A DNA stretch of 64,000 nucleotides, taken from NCBI RefSeq assembly GCF_003202435.1, contig NZ_QJHK01000005.1:238409-302408 (forward strand), written 5' to 3'. This document shows positions 63,912-64,000 of the stretch, one piece after another. The notes beneath the pieces were generated by a model. It ran no database searches. It was not told where the DNA came from and worked only from the letters and a program-made list of their open reading frames with translations. Made by a program: the position numbers and the translations under genes. The stretch is from Flavobacterium cheongpyeongense. Its GTDB lineage: Bacteria; Bacteroidota; Bacteroidia; Flavobacteriales; Flavobacteriaceae. How positions within the stretch are numbered: position 1 is the stretch's first letter; every line of letters begins with the position of its first letter.

Positions 63912-64000
63912 ATGAAAACTTTAACGACAGTATTTATCTCAATTATTTTGTTTACATACATTGCTTGTGATAGACCGAATTGCAAAAACACAAATCCAAT
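63912..64000 (+). CDS. Lipoprotein, cassette 6, N-terminus only
   Basis: The frame starts MKTLTTVFISIILFTYIACD, a signal peptide with lipobox (YIAC), then RPNCKNTNP up to the window end. It begins 35 bp after the cut point of attC site 5, as the other cassette genes do. No family can be named from 29 residues. Confidence 0.6.
   Translation, partial: MKTLTTVFISIILFTYIACDRPNCKNTNP

Larger units (their letters stand above)
58906..64000 (+). mobile_element. Integron-like gene-cassette array (six cassettes, open at window edge)
   Basis: Inferred cut points after G at 59020, 60929, 61375, 62039, 63226 and 63877 give cassettes of 1909, 446, 664, 1187 and 651 bp plus a partial sixth. Each cassette begins TT and its first 9-10 bases (counting the G before) are the reverse complement of the R''-like box at its own end: 59020-59029 with 60800-60809; 60929-60938 with 61253-61262; 61375-61384 with 61911-61920; 62039-62047 with 63099-63107; 63226-63234 with 63750-63758. 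Cargo genes all face the same way. Confidence 0.88.

Overview
The window looks like a chromosomal segment of a Flavobacterium-type Bacteroidota. Evidence: AT-rich DNA, two SusC/SusD polysaccharide utilization loci (PULs), a hybrid two-component regulator, lipoprotein signals ending in Cys after short hydrophobic stretches, and promoters of the Bacteroidota form TTG-N19-21-TAnnTTTG.

Layout. 1-16005: PUL 1 on the minus strand (hybrid sensor/AraC regulator, SusE/F-like lipoprotein, SusC, SusD, two GH30 paralogues, partial GH2); the enzymes suggest a beta-linked galactan or related plant glycan. 16339-18179: a PhyH-type dioxygenase, two related micro-ORFs and a small unknown protein. 18243-23156: a type I secretion-like set (TolC, HlyD, ABC protein with non-canonical ATPase motifs, small exported protein). 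23321-24547: soluble sugar dehydrogenase. 24908-30179: ankyrin protein, DUF2271 protein, PepSY/flavodoxin/reductase fusion and ApbE, which together look like an extracytoplasmic flavin and electron-transfer module. 30216-35783: LacI regulator, deacetylase, TlpA-like thioredoxin, Coq4-like protein, M28 peptidase. 35950-37854: GH43. 37946-49984: PUL 2 (GH3, esterase, GH144, SusD, SusC, propeller sensor with LuxR-type HTH), fitting beta-1,2-glucan use. 50424-57735: ackA, pta, corA, an unknown membrane protein, dnaK.

57880-64000 is the notable part: an integron-like gene-cassette platform. Going rightward there is a long-hairpin element, 42 perfect-register heptads CTAANNA, a tyrosine recombinase reduced to its catalytic half, a promoter in the recombinase 3' end aimed at the array, a dyad-rich attI-like site, and six cassettes (the last cut by the window edge) separated by five attC-like sites of about 135 bp. 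For each of the five complete cassettes, the first 9-10 bases are the reverse complement of the R''-like box at its own end and not of its neighbour's. This is the signature of a cassette that was a circle with one attC. The recombinase lacks the insertion that defines integron integrases and points the same way as the cassettes, so this is not a textbook IntI integron. Cargo: DUF262 + HEPN pair (defence-like), a cassette with no clear gene, a 4-TM protein, an APH-fold phosphotransferase, a coiled-coil/TM protein and the start of a lipoprotein.

All function calls come from reading the sequence and from remembered family features; no database search was run.
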